Shown: positions 32,381-45,385, counted from the first letter of the stretch. The stretch: 64,000 nt of DNA from Axinella damicornis (GCA_963931865.1 OZ007512.1:13341762-13405761); one strand, 5' to 3'. Notes: a model not told the origin generated them from the sequence alone. Program-made: numbers and translations.

Positions 32381-32690
32381 TTTGTGAGTGGTTAAAGCAT
32401 TTGACTGCTAATCGTAAGGTTCCTGGTTCAAATACCACCATGCCAGTCGACTCAGCTCTACTCTCATGTGATAGGATATTGGAAAGCAACCACTCAGAGG
32501 AGAATGAACAGGGAATACCAAGAGGGCTCTCTCATTCTAACCTTCAAAATGCAACTATTTCTCCATGTGGGAAACCCACTGTGTAGAGTGACTAACAGGA
32601 CGACCAAATATAGCAACTGACTGCTAATACTAGCCAGTATGCTGGGACTGATGGCTGGCTTTATAAGGATGTGGTGTGAACTATTTCAGG
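32381..32690 (+). mobile_element. tRNA-derived SINE
   Basis: The head GAGTGGTTAAAGCATTTGAC, TGCTAATCGTAAGGTTCC, TGGTTCAAATACC has A- and B-box-like strings and an anticodon-loop-like CTGCTAA, as in tRNA-Ser(GCT). It is followed by GTCGACTCAGCTCTACT, shared with the opposite SINE at 32690-33075. The stems pair poorly, so I do not call a functional tRNA. The right limit is approximate. Confidence 0.7.
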
Positions 32691-33075
32691 TGAAAACACC
32701 TTCAAGAACACACCAGGAGAAACTACCTGAAGATACGGACAAGACGGGCACCGTAACCATCTGAACTTCTCTGTACCCACACCGTCCACACGCCTGTCGA
32801 GTCCGTGGTGGGACTATTTACATTCGACTTTTTCAGCGATTCTCCTGCATGAGTGCCCGTAGGTGTGGTCTACGCAGAAAATAACGTAATACTCAGAAGT
32901 TGAAGTGGTTCCGCGACGGTGCCTGTCCAGTCCCGTATCTACAGCTAGTTTTAGGGTAGAGCTGAGTGGACTCCTAGGAGAGAAAGAACTTCTCTTATTG
33001 CAGTGGTGGGACTCAAACCTGCCTCCTTGCGATTAACACAAATGAGTTCAAGTAGCTGCCCTCTCACACCTAAGA
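32690..33075 (-). mobile_element. tRNA-derived SINE, converging on the previous one
   Basis: On the minus strand from 33075: GTGAGAGGGCAGCTACTTGA, TGTTAATCGCAAGG, then GCAGGTTTGAGTCCCACCA, a good B box. The body follows (GTCCACTCAGCTCTACC, CTAGCTGTAGATACGGGACT, GGACAGGCACCGTC) and is shared with 13325-13615. Confidence 0.75.
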
Positions 33076-33786
33076 TCACATGACCACAACAAAGGCACCG
33101 CGACTGGGCGGAGGGTCGCACGGATTTGGTCCAATCACTGCCAACGGCTTTTGATTCATTAGAGGACTGTTTAAATTGGGATGCATGCAAATACCTGTGG
33201 GTTATGTTCATGACACTCCTGATAAGCTTATCACAGCTCCTTAGCTACACACACACCACACATATACGCATGTAGCATCACACACACACGTACATGAGGC
33301 TCAACATTGGAGGAAGTTGTGAGAAGGCTTGATGGGCCATATTTTGACCAATCAGAAGGCTGCATTTGATCAATAGACAGGAAATGAGAGTAAACAGTAG
33401 CCATGCAACTTTGTGTGGTTGCAATATGGGATGCATGAAGTGCTTGTGCTCTGCCGTCATGGCAACCACTGGTGCTATCAACACAGTTCTTGGAGGAAAC
33501 CAATTACTGAATGACGACACAGAACCATGCAGTGGATAGTGAACAAATAATCCTGTGTGTAATCTACCTGTAGCACACTGTCATGTCACCCCGATTGAAG
33601 AATCTGATCATGTGACCAGAATAGCGTAGTCCTTGCAGCTACATACTATACACTCTATTCTGTGGCCCCTAGCCAGAGTTTTCGATGGAACTGCCCTTAG
33701 ATTCTGGCACCTATACATATATAAAGACGTATAAAAGTGGGAGTGACTACCCCAATTTAGAAACCCCTTAGAGCCAATATTAGGCA

Positions 33787-33816
<30 letters not shown>
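33787..33816 (+). repeat. G homopolymer, about 30
   Basis: Uninterrupted G-run in otherwise AT-rich sequence. Confidence 0.95.
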
Positions 33817-33817
<1 letters not shown>

Positions 33818-33901
33818 TAGTGAATGAGATTAAAATATTTTCGCTTGCACCTGGCAGTTATTGGAGCATTAGATGGAGCATTTGAAACCCCCGACTTCAG
33901 C

Positions 33902-33933
33902 CTAGCTCGTTCCCAGGCTGGGAACGAGGCTAG
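33902..33933. mobile_element. Smallest hairpin element, no loop
   Basis: TAGCTCGTTCCCAGG directly followed by CTGGGAACGAGGCTA: nothing but the two ends of the family. Confidence 0.75.
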
Positions 33934-34139
33934 ACTTCAGGTGCATGCAACGCTGAGGTGTATGCAGTTATAGGAGACCTTCAAGGCCAAAGGAGACCTT
34001 CTCCCACGTCTAATGTTCCAGTACTGCGAGTGAACACTTACAGTAAAAATAGCAAAGATATATTTAATATCAAAATCTGTTGCAGCAAATTGTGTTGACT
34101 TTATTGGTAGTCCAATACTATATTCACACTGTTATACTG

Positions 34140-34350
34140 TTTCAGTATTGTCCCACACAGAACCTATACGTATGAGCCATGCACGAGGTCACTGCTACTC
34201 TCTATTCAACTCCAGCAGCCTTCAAGCATGTACGTCACCTGCCCTGTTTCGCACACAGAACCTATACTTCTGAACCCTGCATGAAATCGCTATTCAACTC
34301 AGCAGCCTTCCAGTATATAGTGGTGGTCCTCGCCGTGGTCTGTTTCACAC
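34140..34350 (+). repeat. Tandem duplication, about 105 bp
   Basis: CACACAGAACCTATAC, GCCATGCACGAGGTC/CCCTGCATGAAATCG, CTATTCAACTC.AGCAGCCTTC and CTGTTTC.CACACAGAA recur in order. Confidence 0.75.
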
Positions 34351-34669
34351 ACAGAAGCCGTGAAGGTGACCCTTGGGTTCAATGTATTGAAAAGAGACAG
34401 GTAATATTGGGTGCACTCAGCCAATACCCTCACAAGTTGAGAGGAAGGGTCATGTCCTTCAGATGAGAGGATTTTAAGCGGTCAGTCAAAGGTGACCTGG
34501 TTTAGATACGTAGGCACCTCCAAGCCCTTGTTAGTCGCTATTGTAGTAAATCCCTCACAGCTTGTTCCCAGAAACAAGGTTAGTAATTGTTCGGTAGCCC
34601 ATCATCTCCTGAACGAAGAACAATCCCTGTTGCATGATGGGGATAGAACCTAGCTACACATTGAGTAGC

Positions 34670-34764
34670 CTCATTCCCAGGCCTTCTCACCCCAGCGTTT
34701 GTCGCTTGCAATACTAACTGCAAGTGACAAACGATGGGGTGAGAAGGCCTGGGAACGAGGCTAG
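34670..34764. mobile_element. Hairpin element, GCCTCGTTCCCAGG family
   Basis: Arms TAGCCTCATTCCCAGGCCTT..CACCCCAGCGTTTGTCGCTT and complement. GCTACACA occurs on both sides, compatible with a diverged target duplication. Confidence 0.8.
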
Positions 34765-34775
34765 CTACACAGTGC

Positions 34776-34858
34776 AGTGCTTCAACCACCTGGTGCAATG
34801 CTTCAACCACCTGGTGCAATGCTTCAACCACCTGGTGCAATGCTTCAACCACCTGGCT
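34776..34858 (+). repeat. Tandem repeat, 21-bp unit, 4 copies
   Basis: TGCAATGCTTCAACCACCTG plus G, nearly perfect. Confidence 0.95.
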
Positions 34859-35564
34859 GGCAGTGGCTGCCCAACAATCCACACTCACTACTCAGCTTAT
34901 GAGGCATTATGTCCTTAGGCCTAACCACACTACAAGCCCCACAACTACTGATACCTTCTTATGCACTTGAGTCAAGCCATAGGGAGAACAATTGGGGAAG
35001 TAGCGACCACTTGAAGGCCACCTGCAGGTTAAGTGTTTCTATGAATTCCGCATGGCGTTGCAAGGTCTAGAGAGCACTACGTGTATTCATGAGAGGTTGT
35101 CTCCAGCTCCTTGGTTATAGCTACTTGAAGAACAAATGCTTACAAGGAAGATGGTTCAGCCATATTCAAGGTTTGAGATTTGACAGCATGTCTTGTAAAG
35201 TTTGAAAGTAGCTACTTAGAGAACATGCTCATTGAAAAACAGACCTTGTTGTTCATAATGTTCCACTGGCTGCACATTGTGTGTGGAGTAGCCGCTGATT
35301 GAACGTTTCACACAGCTGATTTCCCACTGCAGACCAACACCTTACAGGTGGCTGCATGGGTTTGTGTCAGAGCATATTTCCAGGCAGCTTGTAGCGTGGC
35401 TAGCTTATGGCTTGCCCCAATAATTATTAACGTCTGGAATGAAGCACCCTTCACTTCACACATGTACCGCAGTGATTCAAACACCCCCCTTTTCCAAGAA
35501 AAATGCTGTATTCCAAGAAATCGAAGTTGGAGCACCCACGTTTGAAACTAATATTTAAGGGCTG

Positions 35565-36070
35565 CACTATAATGGTAGTCATCTTGTAAACTTCATAGTC
35601 AATACATTGGAACTCAGTACGTGCTTCGACATCCGCAGTGCGTGGTGGGTACTTCATGACCACGCACAGTGTGGGACAGACAGGCGAAGCATCAGAGCAT
35701 GATGCATGTACGGTAGCCAATACGGTTCAAGCTTTGCCATATTAAGTTACTACAGTAACGTAAAAACAAGGGGAAGCGTTGACGTCGTGAGTGTAAATAA
35801 GCCTTCATTGTCTCGATTTTGAGGACTACACTATAATATATTATACAGATGGAGTCTTCTTACAAATTCATAGTCAATACAATAAATCATAAAAAATTCT
35901 CAATGCGTGCTTCAACTTCTGCAGAGATAATGACTGCTATACATGACCACGCATGTTGTGGGCCAGATAGGCAAAGTATAGGAGCACGATGCATGGTACG
36001 GTAGCCAATACAATTGAAGATTTATTGTGCTGGTTAAATGAGGTTACTACGGTAATGTAAAACAAGTGGC
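35565..36070 (+). repeat. Direct duplication, about 210-250 bp, 2 copies
   Basis: The order CACTATAAT, TTCATAGTCAATACA, CGTGCTTC.AC.TC.GCAG, CATGACCACGCA, ACGGTAGCCAATAC, TTACTAC.GTAA occurs at 35565-35768 and again at 35825-36070. Confidence 0.85.
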
Positions 36071-36606
36071 ATGCTATGCACACACACACACCCCCAAAGC
36101 TGACGAACAATAGACTTCTCTTGTAAACACTGCAAAGTTCTGAACCCACGCTTTAGCGTAACGTTGTGGGAGTTCCAGCAAGTGGTCTCGTTCTTGTTGG
36201 TCTTGCAATAAACTTGACAAGGCTGAACAGGATTCCTGGCAACATGGTTTCCATCAATGCCGTCAATACACTGTGTCAGTGCTTGTGATATATTGGACTG
36301 CAACCACCGCCCCCGATAAACTAAACCTTAAACTTTATTGCTGAGTGTCTGACAGGACTAGTATGCATATGCACGGCTTATGAAGCACCCGCATATCACT
36401 GACACACACATGCACATAATATTATATACAACACACACACGCACACACACACACAAACACATGCACTAGACGTATCCGCAGAGTGATTATTGCATTAAAG
36501 TAAGTAGCATTGTCTTTCGGTTACTTCGATGGATTCTGCATTGTGAATAAACTACTGTAATGCTCTTGGATAAGCACATTTTAGTGCCACTTCTCTGATG
36601 GTCAGT

Positions 36607-37045
36607 TCAATTTTCCACGCAGCCAAAGACAATAAGACATTCTTCTCCAACGTGGCATGAAAGGGAGGAACATGACGGATAAATGTCCAAACCTGGTATG
36701 TTCCACAAACTCACACAGAAGCATGTACGGCCAATATACCTTTCATATTGAGGCCATTTAACTGCCTGACAACTTGGGCTACACTGCACTGACGAAGCCC
36801 AACTTTCCACACAGCCAAAGACAATAAGACATTCTTCTCCAACATGGCATGAAAGGTATTCTAGGAACATGGCTTGTATAAAGTCAAAAGAGTTTAGTGA
36901 AAACTTTAATTGTACACCTTACTATAGGATAAAAGTCCAAACCTACTACTAACTCACACAGAAGCCATTGAGGCCAATACCTTTCATATTGAGGCCATTT
37001 AACTGCCTGACAACTTGGGCTACACTGCACTGACGAAGCCCAACT
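36607..37045 (+). repeat. Direct duplication, about 190-240 bp, 2 copies
   Basis: CAGCCAAAGACAATAAGACA, TTCTTCTCCAAC.TGGCATG, CCTTTCATATTGAGGCCATT and TAACTGCCTGACAACTTGGG recur in order, the second copy with an insertion after its first block. Confidence 0.9.
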
Positions 37046-37245
37046 AAGCTATCTGCGACCTAGACAGGCATGACTTGTTGTGACTTAATTTCACCCGGTG
37101 TATTCAATTGGTAAGTTAGGTGCTATTATAGAGCTTGTTAGGCAGCCATTTTGGGTTCTTCTCACAGACAGTCGTCGCCAAATGGTATTACGTAACATTG
37201 ACTGTATATCAAATGGTATTACGTAACATTGAGAACAGTGTCAAT

Positions 37246-37281
37246 AGCCTCGTTCCGTAATGGGCCTGGGAATGAGGCTGC
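37246..37281. mobile_element. Small hairpin element, GCCTCGTTCCCAGG family (degraded)
   Basis: TAGCCTCGTTCCGTAATGGG with GCCTGGGAATGAGGCTG. Confidence 0.6.
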
Positions 37282-39890
37282 AATACAATACATGCATGCT
37301 CAGCAGGACTTCGTATATATGTAAGATGGAGCCCTTACACATGAGGGCTTTAACACTTATACACCCGAGGATTCCCAATGTGTTTAAGTGGGTTATAAAC
37401 TCTGAATGGCAAGGCTCTATCTTATACTTATAGACCATAATATATATTATATACCCCATAGCAACTAATTGAATGGTGAATACTGTATGAGGGCTTCAGC
37501 CTACTTAAAACATCCGGTGGAAGCCCATCAACATCAAAGCTTCTGCGTAATCAATTTTTGTGTATAGTCTAATAAAAGAAAATACTGTCACAGCCAGCAA
37601 ATCTTTACTGAAGTTAGTCTCGGTCCTGGATCCAAACCAGACCTTCACTCTGAGCAATAGAAATTCCCTTGATTACACGTTATGTAACAGTAGAGTCAGT
37701 GGTTGATGTACTTGGCAACGACCTCATCCTACACTTCCTGCAGGCATCAACAATATGCCCCAGGCACTCACTGTTTACTCACAAGGCTTTTATCCATGTA
37801 GGTTTTCCTGTGCTATGCTGTTCCACTTCAGTGTGTGCTATATACGTTGCATGGTTTGTAATACAATTAGCTGTTGTACGTATGGTTTGTAATACAACCA
37901 GCTGCACCTGGAGGATTCTCCACTGAAACACAGAGCTTTTAGGTTCACTATCTGAATGGGATTTCTGTAACTGTACAAGCCGAGTTGTCAGACCAAAGTG
38001 CAAAGGTCGGGATTGGTATAGAGTGAATTATCTCATGTCTCACGTTGACCTTATACGGTCAATTAACGATGTATCTAACAGTGACATTTTGAAATTTGAA
38101 ATTCCGCTCACTAGCTCAGCACACATGCACCTGTTCAACTTTCAACTATACACATTGCATGTCCAGCCGTGCATGAAACTCAATATTCATACCGCGCACT
38201 CACTTTGGTGATATATTGCTGCATGTATGTGCAGCGTGTGTGTCCTGCTGCCCGAATAGTTTCACCTGTTAGAATGTACATTGTGTCTACTGTGATGTCT
38301 TAGCGGCGATGTGAATCTTGGGCATAGTACAGACAGTCTTGCCACTTGATCTTAATGGCTTGCCTTTTGCTTGCCTTTTGCACACTTTGACAAATATTTG
38401 AGACAGTCGAAGTATGCAATCAGTTCATTTCAGGAATGCCTATGAGTAGATCTCCAGAGGGGGCGAGATTATGTGCTCGTCAGGTAGCTGTGAGGTGCAT
38501 ATGAAGAAGGGTTAAGACTCAACATCGCGAGACATTTTGTGGAGAAATATTCTAACAATTCAGACATCCTACATTCTATAGGACAGTTTCATAAACATTC
38601 TTAGTCGCAACACGGGCCTTGAGGTTTGCGTTGGCATCTCTGGTGGTTTAGAAATCTTTCAACTATGCAAACATATTAGTTTGTTTTTATTTTGAGCAAT
38701 CACAAAGTCAGGTGATGGATTCAATGTACATGTTTACAAAGCTGCTCAACGAGAAAGCTTCTTGCCTGAGGTTCACAGCCTAAGATAAAAGTATTACGTT
38801 TTAGCTTACGTTTGTGTCAGTATAATAGCTAAAATTTATTTTGTAGTGTTACGAGTGGCAACCGCACTACTGGTAGCGCAAGCTGCTCGTTCCAATTAAC
38901 GCATGTCACATGACGACCATGCTAGCTGTGTCAATAATGATTCAGCATGGCAATGGCGAGACCAACAGCCCTCACAGCGTGAGTTTCAGGACATAATCAT
39001 CAGTGAATGACAGTGATCACAACTGTGTGGTCGATCAGAATCTTTTGTGGGTCTTTCATGAGAGCTGTGTAACATGATAGAGTTCACTATGTACAAAGCA
39101 ACTTTTAATTAACTGATTGCATGTGTATGGTAAACAGCATGTTGTTGTTTGTTTAGGACAAACTGCCAACGTGAACTTTTAGGAAGCATGCATCCCCACA
39201 TTGTTGGCTCCAACATCAAACGGGGTGCTTGTAAACAGTTACCATGGATACGGAGAGATTTCAGTGAGAGATTGATTACAGCTTTAGGTTTGTTCTTCTT
39301 GTGGCTTGAAGTAAACGGTTACCTTGGAAACAGCAGCAAGAGATCAATTACAGCTTTAGTTTGTTCTTGCCGTCTGAACTTTCAACAACAATTAACAGCA
39401 ATCACTCTACGTAGATGGAAATAATGTAGGATCATTCGATCAATATGTTACTTTCAAGATAGTGCCTTGTAGATATGGTGGCAAATAAGAATATCATTTT
39501 TTGACCTGTTAGGACAGTACAGAAACATAAATCCATTGACACATGCATGCAAGTATTGAAACGAACATGCTCTCAGAGTAAAGCAATAATAATTGGCTGC
39601 ATGTATACAACATATGGCACCAATTTGGATACATTTCAAGAAGAGATAATATATAGTAACTGCACAAGGCACAAATATAGGAGGTTGTATCATTGATAGA
39701 TGGACAGATATTCACATATAGTAGATTACAGAACGAGAAATGGTTAAAAAAAATTGCTTTTCTATGCTGTTTGAGAGTTCAAAGTGAATTTTGTGGTGGC
39801 TGGGGAGCGGATACGACGTACAGTCACTGTACCCAGTACTGATTCTGTAAATATAATATAATAGACCTCTCTCTCATTCTCATCTCACTG

Positions 39891-42565
39891 CTATACAGAG
39901 TAAACGTCCAAGCAATCACAGTCTGTTATCCTCATGTTGTGTCGAATCAGTATTTGAAAGGAATCGTCAGGACCTCTGACCAGAAACTCGATCGGTGAGT
40001 ATCTCACGGGAGAGCAAGTCTGCTTGTACTTATTGTAGTTTAATCCACTGAAGAAGCGTCTTTGCAGTAACAGATGAACTAATGCAGCATGCTGTGAGCT
40101 TACTCGGGGGAATTGCGATTGACATCTTCCTCCGCAGATTCCTGCGTTGAAGGAGGTAGGGAGGATAATAGTCTGCCCAGTGCCTGCAAACTTAATTTGG
40201 TTCAGGTGGGTGGTGGAGATATAGAGATCTCTAACATGACAGTGTGGAGGCTCATTCCGCTTGCGTCTTTCACTGACTGTTGGTGCCTCAGTCATCCCTG
40301 TGGGTCCGGGTGTGGATGCACTTTCCAATCGATTTAAGATGGCTTCCAAGTTTAAATTTTCTTCCTCGGGATCATAAGAATAGATTACCAGTAACGGTTC
40401 GTGCTCTTCGTCCTCCTCCTTCGAGGAAATGAACTGCAAAGGAGCGTCTTTACAGTGTTGCTGCATTGCATTGGTTTCTGAGCGACGTGCGTATGCACCA
40501 ATGTTGGGATAGACGGTTAGCTTGAAGCCCATCTTCCGACTGTCATGTGATTCCAAGTTATTGACCCATTCCTGCACTGTGTGCTCAATCCTGAATACAT
40601 GCCAACCTTCACCGTGGTTTGGAGAGATTTCACGAGAGGTCACGTAGTCAGGGTCATGGCCTCTTCTGAACCGCTCAATGACGACCAGGAAGCTAGTTGT
40701 TGTGAAAGGTGCCGGCTGTTTCATGTACAAGTGTAGCTCTGCTTTGATGATGAACTCACGTGCGTTCACTGTTGTCAGGCTGAAGTTGTACTGTCCACAG
40801 ACGGGTACTGTGAGAGAGAAACAACAGAGGACTGTGAGTTACAAATCAGTGCCTTGGAACTTTCAGACAGACTAGGTCCATTGAGTCATGTTTATATAGA
40901 CCCACTGCATTTGCATCATTGTTCCATGGCATTTCCGTAATCTAAAGCCTGTGTCGCCATCTTGGTGTACTGTGATACATTGGCAGCATTAAAACAGTAT
41001 CGATCGAAACACACCCTCCGTCACTGGTAAGCGTTTAATAGCCCTTCAAGCAGTGCTTGATTCAACACATACTGGAAGCATTGTAAGTGCATTATTGCAT
41101 TTGCCGAAGCTGCTATGATGCTATCTCAAGGTACACCAGTGGTGGCGGCTGTGTTCCGTTTTGTTATTTTTCTCAGAGTGGTGACGTCAGCTGTAATGGG
41201 TCTACTGACCACATTTGCCTAAGGTCCGCAGCACTTGGCCCAGAACAGGGTGTGAAATTATTCACTAAGTGACTGAGAGTTTGAGACCAAACAATAACGT
41301 ACTAATTGCCACAAGTATGCACACTTTAGGAATAGCCCATTGATATACACGTTTTCAACTATTAGAACACATTAGCGACATGTTACGATTGTTGGAGCAA
41401 TGCAGAGATTATAGGAAGGGTGTAGCCGTGGAGCTAATGCATTCAAAGCCTGCGCTAATTGTATAATGGGTCCATTTATGGTTGAGGAATTTGGTAGTAA
41501 TTATCATTTTATGTATCTTAAGACAGTGTGTGCAGGTACTGCAAACGGGTTTTGCAGCATATCAAAGCAATTGCTTTCTTTGTAGAATTCAAGTTTGCAC
41601 CCGAGAATTGCACGACATCATGTTCGCAACACAAACAGGGGTCTTTACGTAATGTTCTGCACATTCAACACTAGATAATGGAAGCCAACAACAGCACCAC
41701 CTGGTTTATATCACATGCCTACCGCTTTGACATCAGCTATTGTGGAAGTCATTGTTTCCAAAAAGAATAACCAAGTAACCCTGTATCATTCCTCGTAGCA
41801 TTGTTTACCAAGCCAGCTACCTGCAGCTGCTCTGTTGCTATGGTGTCTTTACAGGCTCTCTTGCAGGTAGTGAATTCTGAACATGGCTGGCAATGATTGC
41901 TGTGTTAACGCGCAGCAGTGGTCCCACAAGAGGCACAATACGTAGACACAATGGTTTCACGCCCAGATAATGCGATGGCTACTAGACAATAAGTTAGTTT
42001 GGGCGCTCTCCGGCTAACACAATAACTTTGCTAGGCCTGCCAGCACTTGTGTGCGCACTCCCTGTCAATACCAAGTGACTGAGCAGCTGTCGACTGTTGC
42101 AGCAAGTTACAAGCAAGAACACAGAACACAGAACTAAACGCACACTATAAAATTCAACGTACCTTTCGACGTCGTTTGCAGAGATCGTATGGTGTTCGCT
42201 TGCGTCGTCGCAAGGTTTTGTTCGCTGGACAGGTTGCGGTACAGTTCAAGGATGTACTTCGGTGCACTGACGGTGGTTGTGTTGGGTGATGGGGACGCGA
42301 CCGCGCCCGTTTCTTGCACCCCTGTCGTCCCTTCCGCACCGCTTCTCCGCCGCCTGTGCAACTTCTTAGCATCCCAAAGCCTCCTCGTCACCTCGACCGC
42401 ATCGTACTCTCCGTTGGAAGAGACCGGGTTGTTGCGACCCTCACTTCTTAGAGGTACCTGGATTGAGGGAGCCACGTACATACACAGCAACAAGACTAGC
42501 GATGCAACTACTGCTTCTTGCATTCTCCACGCCATAGCTCGAACGTGTTCTCGTGCAGCAAACAC
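39891..42565 (-). CDS. TGF-beta superfamily ligand, precursor
   Basis: Two exons: 42565-42163 and 40807-39891 (TAA), joined phase 1 at GT..AG borders, giving 439 residues. A second ATG at 42535 gives a cleaner signal peptide (MAWRMQEAVVASLVLLLCMY) and may be the real start. The prodomain has KYILELYRNL and NTIRSLQTTSK in exon 1, as in BMP/activin-type prodomains, then IIKAELHLYMKQ. A furin-type site RRKR lies at 315-318. The mature part is 121 residues with cysteines at 324, 359, 363, 399, 431 and 433. CGGRC (C2-x-G-x-C3) and the final CxC are present, so the cystine knot is complete. The usual CC pair is TC (T398-C399): the interchain-disulfide cysteine is missing, as in GDF9, BMP15, GDF3 and Lefty. 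The paired tryptophans are absent and five residues follow CxC, where most family members end after one or two. Role: secreted ligand for type I/II serine-threonine kinase receptors. The exact subfamily cannot be assigned by eye. Confidence 0.9.
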
Positions 42566-42663
42566 TTTTGCAAAATAGAAGGGAAAAACGAAGTTTTCAG
42601 CTGGGCAATATCAGCTCTTGACTTGGGAGCTTTCTCTGAACTTGCGGAATCTAGCTCTACGCA

Positions 42664-42669
42664 TTTATA
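42664..42669 (-). promoter_or_regulatory. Candidate TATA box of the TGF-beta-type gene
   Basis: On the minus strand ACGTATAAATGCG lies about 100 bases before the first ATG, which would put a start site near 42635 and leave a 5' UTR of about 70-100 bases. Based on motif and position only. Confidence 0.4.
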
Positions 42670-43096
42670 CGTGCAGCTGCTGTAGTTAATTAAGTACTTA
42701 GTTCCACGGGAAATCCCGCCAATTCTGATTGCATCATCTGTGAGCGCTCGAGCTGAGCTAGCTGCATGCAAACAACGAATTTTATGTTGACAAGCTTGTT
42801 TAAACTGTACAACCCGAGGATGGGTTGGGGGAAAGAACAGAAGCTAGCTAAGGGGTACATGTAAGAATACATACATACATTCATGAAAATAATACGCAGC
42901 TGTTCTCAGGCAGTATAGTTACTGCTGTCACGGTCAACTGGCATGTTCCAGCATGTCTCTCCTATGCATGCACATGATTAGCACGTGCTCATGGTAGACA
43001 CCTTGCTGGTACGGTACCACACAAACGATAGTGTGGAATGGTTGAACACGAGGTAGAATCATGATTGCGTGGTTCTTGGTCGGCTGTTTTGAATAT

Positions 43097-43235
43097 GATC
43101 ATGCATGTTCTCACTTGTCCAACCAGTGGCAACTATATATCGAAGTATGTAATTAACACAGCCTAGTCGAAACGTTGGCATTAATATTTTGATATATAGT
43201 TGCACTGGTTGGATAAGTGAGAACATGCATGATAA
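43097..43235. mobile_element. Fold-back element with arms of about 50 bp
   Basis: ATCATGCATGTTCTCACTTG, TCCAACCAGTGGCAACTATA is mirrored by TATATAGTTGCACTGGTTGG, ATAAGTGAGAACATGCATGA. The loop carries CTAGTCGAAACGTTGG. Confidence 0.8.
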
Positions 43236-43589
43236 AGTAGAATCATATTCTGTATGCCAAGTTTGTTGGTGCAAGCTGGCTATACTTTGTGGTAGCTGGA
43301 TGCATTGAGCTGAGACTCCACCCACCAATGCACCCGAGTGTGGGTGGTATCCGCTGCATGTACATATCATTCAGTGTCTGCCATGCACAAGCAGTTGTCG
43401 TGGCTACAGAATCTAAGCATGCAGTCAGTCCAGTATGGCTAGGCCTTATAGCTACCTTGGTACGTTGCTGGAATATAATATGAGCATCAACAATTAATAC
43501 ACTTTCGTGATCAGAATGTCCAGCTTTCAGCTTCTGTGTAGATGTCTTTTTTTCAGTTTGGTGTGCAGCAGTCCATCCGATCCGTCCTC

Positions 43590-43685
43590 CATCCCTCTGC
43601 CTCCTTCCTTCCTTCCTCCCTTCTTCCCTCTCCCTCCCTCACTCCCTCCTCCTTCTCTCTACCTCCCCCCTCCCTCCCCCCTCCC
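43590..43685 (+). repeat. (CCTT)n/(CCCT)n tract
   Basis: Pyrimidine-rich microsatellite of about 95 bases. It resembles the pre-acceptor tracts of this window, but I found no exon after it. Confidence 0.85.
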
Positions 43686-45385
43686 ATACTAATCCAAGAG
43701 CATTGAAGAAATTTGGATGACCATCGAACATTTTACATCTCAAATCTGAGATGATGACATCATCGTGACATCATCATCATTGCACATGCTGTGGGATGTC
43801 ATCATGCTCTCATCTACAGGAAGTACGTTATCACAGGAAACTACAGCAGCTTAGGTTCATGTCAAATCACATGATTCTAAGTTTAGAAATGCTATTTCCT
43901 GATTGTAACCACCAATATTAACCATAATTATGTTTGGAGGTATTTTTGATGGCATGCTCAGCAATAAGCTTCTAAGATCAACAATCACAAACCACAGTAA
44001 ATAGTGGCTTCCACTTCCTGTCTAGGTGATGAATATGGCACTCTGATTGGTTGAATTTCAGTGATGTCCCCTAACAAATACATCATGCAACAATTACAAA
44101 ATCTTAACTGAAACAAGATTGTCCGAATATGAACTTCTACAATATTGGGATAAATATATAGCTACAGACCTTATTCAATTGATGACATCACTGTCAATCT
44201 ACAGTCATGCTCTGTATAGTAGTTTCATTGCTCTAATGTGATTGCAGAATGTGAACAGCTGTCTTCCAAGTACTATACGTTAACGTTTGCTCTTCGGTAA
44301 TTAGCATACCTGAAGGTTGATCCCTAAGACGGCTGAAACAGTTTAAGAACTCTGTTCAATTTGCGACACAAAATGACTGCCTGCATGCATCTTGTGCGTA
44401 CCATGTGTGCTCAAGTCTATCGACTACCAAATCGGAACTATATTTTCCATGAAATTTCTTGCGGTGTGCAAAAAAGACAATATAGCATACGTACATAGCT
44501 AACGTTGCATCTATGCCTTAAGTATGCAGATCCTACAATGAATGTTACACAATCAACGATATTCATACCCGCTACTATCACCAACTCGTGGGATGCACAT
44601 GGATGTCTTGTCTCCTCGCGGTTTGGAGAGGCGGCACTTTCCTGATACTGCTCTTGAGATAATAGAATTCTTGGAAGTGATTGAACTATTATTGCATAGC
44701 GTTGGTTTCATCAACAAACACCATATTTAACTAATACTGAAACGAATTCCTCGTCTGACGTTGCGTGCATAACTGTAGCTTGGGAAAGACTGAACGGATC
44801 ACATTAGAAGCACAAGAACTCCAAGTATGCAGCTCAGCTGTGCACTAGCAGGTTATCGTGGTGACGGGGGAAACCAGGAATGTCCATATTCCACATTGCC
44901 ATGATGTCATCTGTTATTGGACTGTCTTTCGTATGAGATTTTCCTCAAGTACAACAAAATTAGTGGAGATCACTTCCTCCGCTCCTCAAGCAGAAAATTT
45001 CTTAATAGTTAATCAGTAGATTGCTAGAGACCTCATTGTGGTGGTCACGGTTGTGGCCATTCGTTACACAGTAAGTATGTCAAATGGCTGGCATGTGATC
45101 GAAAACCAGCTGTTTGGCTGAGCTTGTCTTCATTAATGTGTTAAGTTGCGTAGAACGACAGGGATTACTAGGGAGCATTAGAGCTAGATAGAAACATTGC
45201 ACTGACCTAGTCTGATTCCGAGTCTCCCAAGGAGTCTGGGAATGGGACCAGAGCTGACCCTGCATGCTCAGGGGTGCATGACATTAACATTTCCGGAGGA
45301 TGGGACACCTGGTTGGTACAGGGGTCAGAGGTCGAGTGTCACGGAAACTGCGCATGCAGTGCTGGGAGGTACAGCAATAAACTAC

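Larger units (their letters stand above)
26406..39890. other. 13.5-kb stretch without a recognised gene
   Basis: I read all frames and saw no conserved exon. Contents listed separately: hairpin elements, a tandem array of inverted-repeat elements (29.6-30.7 kb), a fold-back element (31.4-32.1 kb), two SINEs (32.4-33.1 kb), a G-run and local duplications at 34.1, 35.6-36.1 and 36.6-37.0 kb. For 37300-39890 I see nothing but unique AT-rich sequence with a short CAGCAAGAGATC-type duplication near 39240-39360. Confidence 0.6.

Noticed and set aside
32381..32442. Functional tRNA-Ser(GCT) gene
   Set aside because: A- and B-box-like strings are present, but acceptor and anticodon stems pair poorly and a SINE-like body follows.
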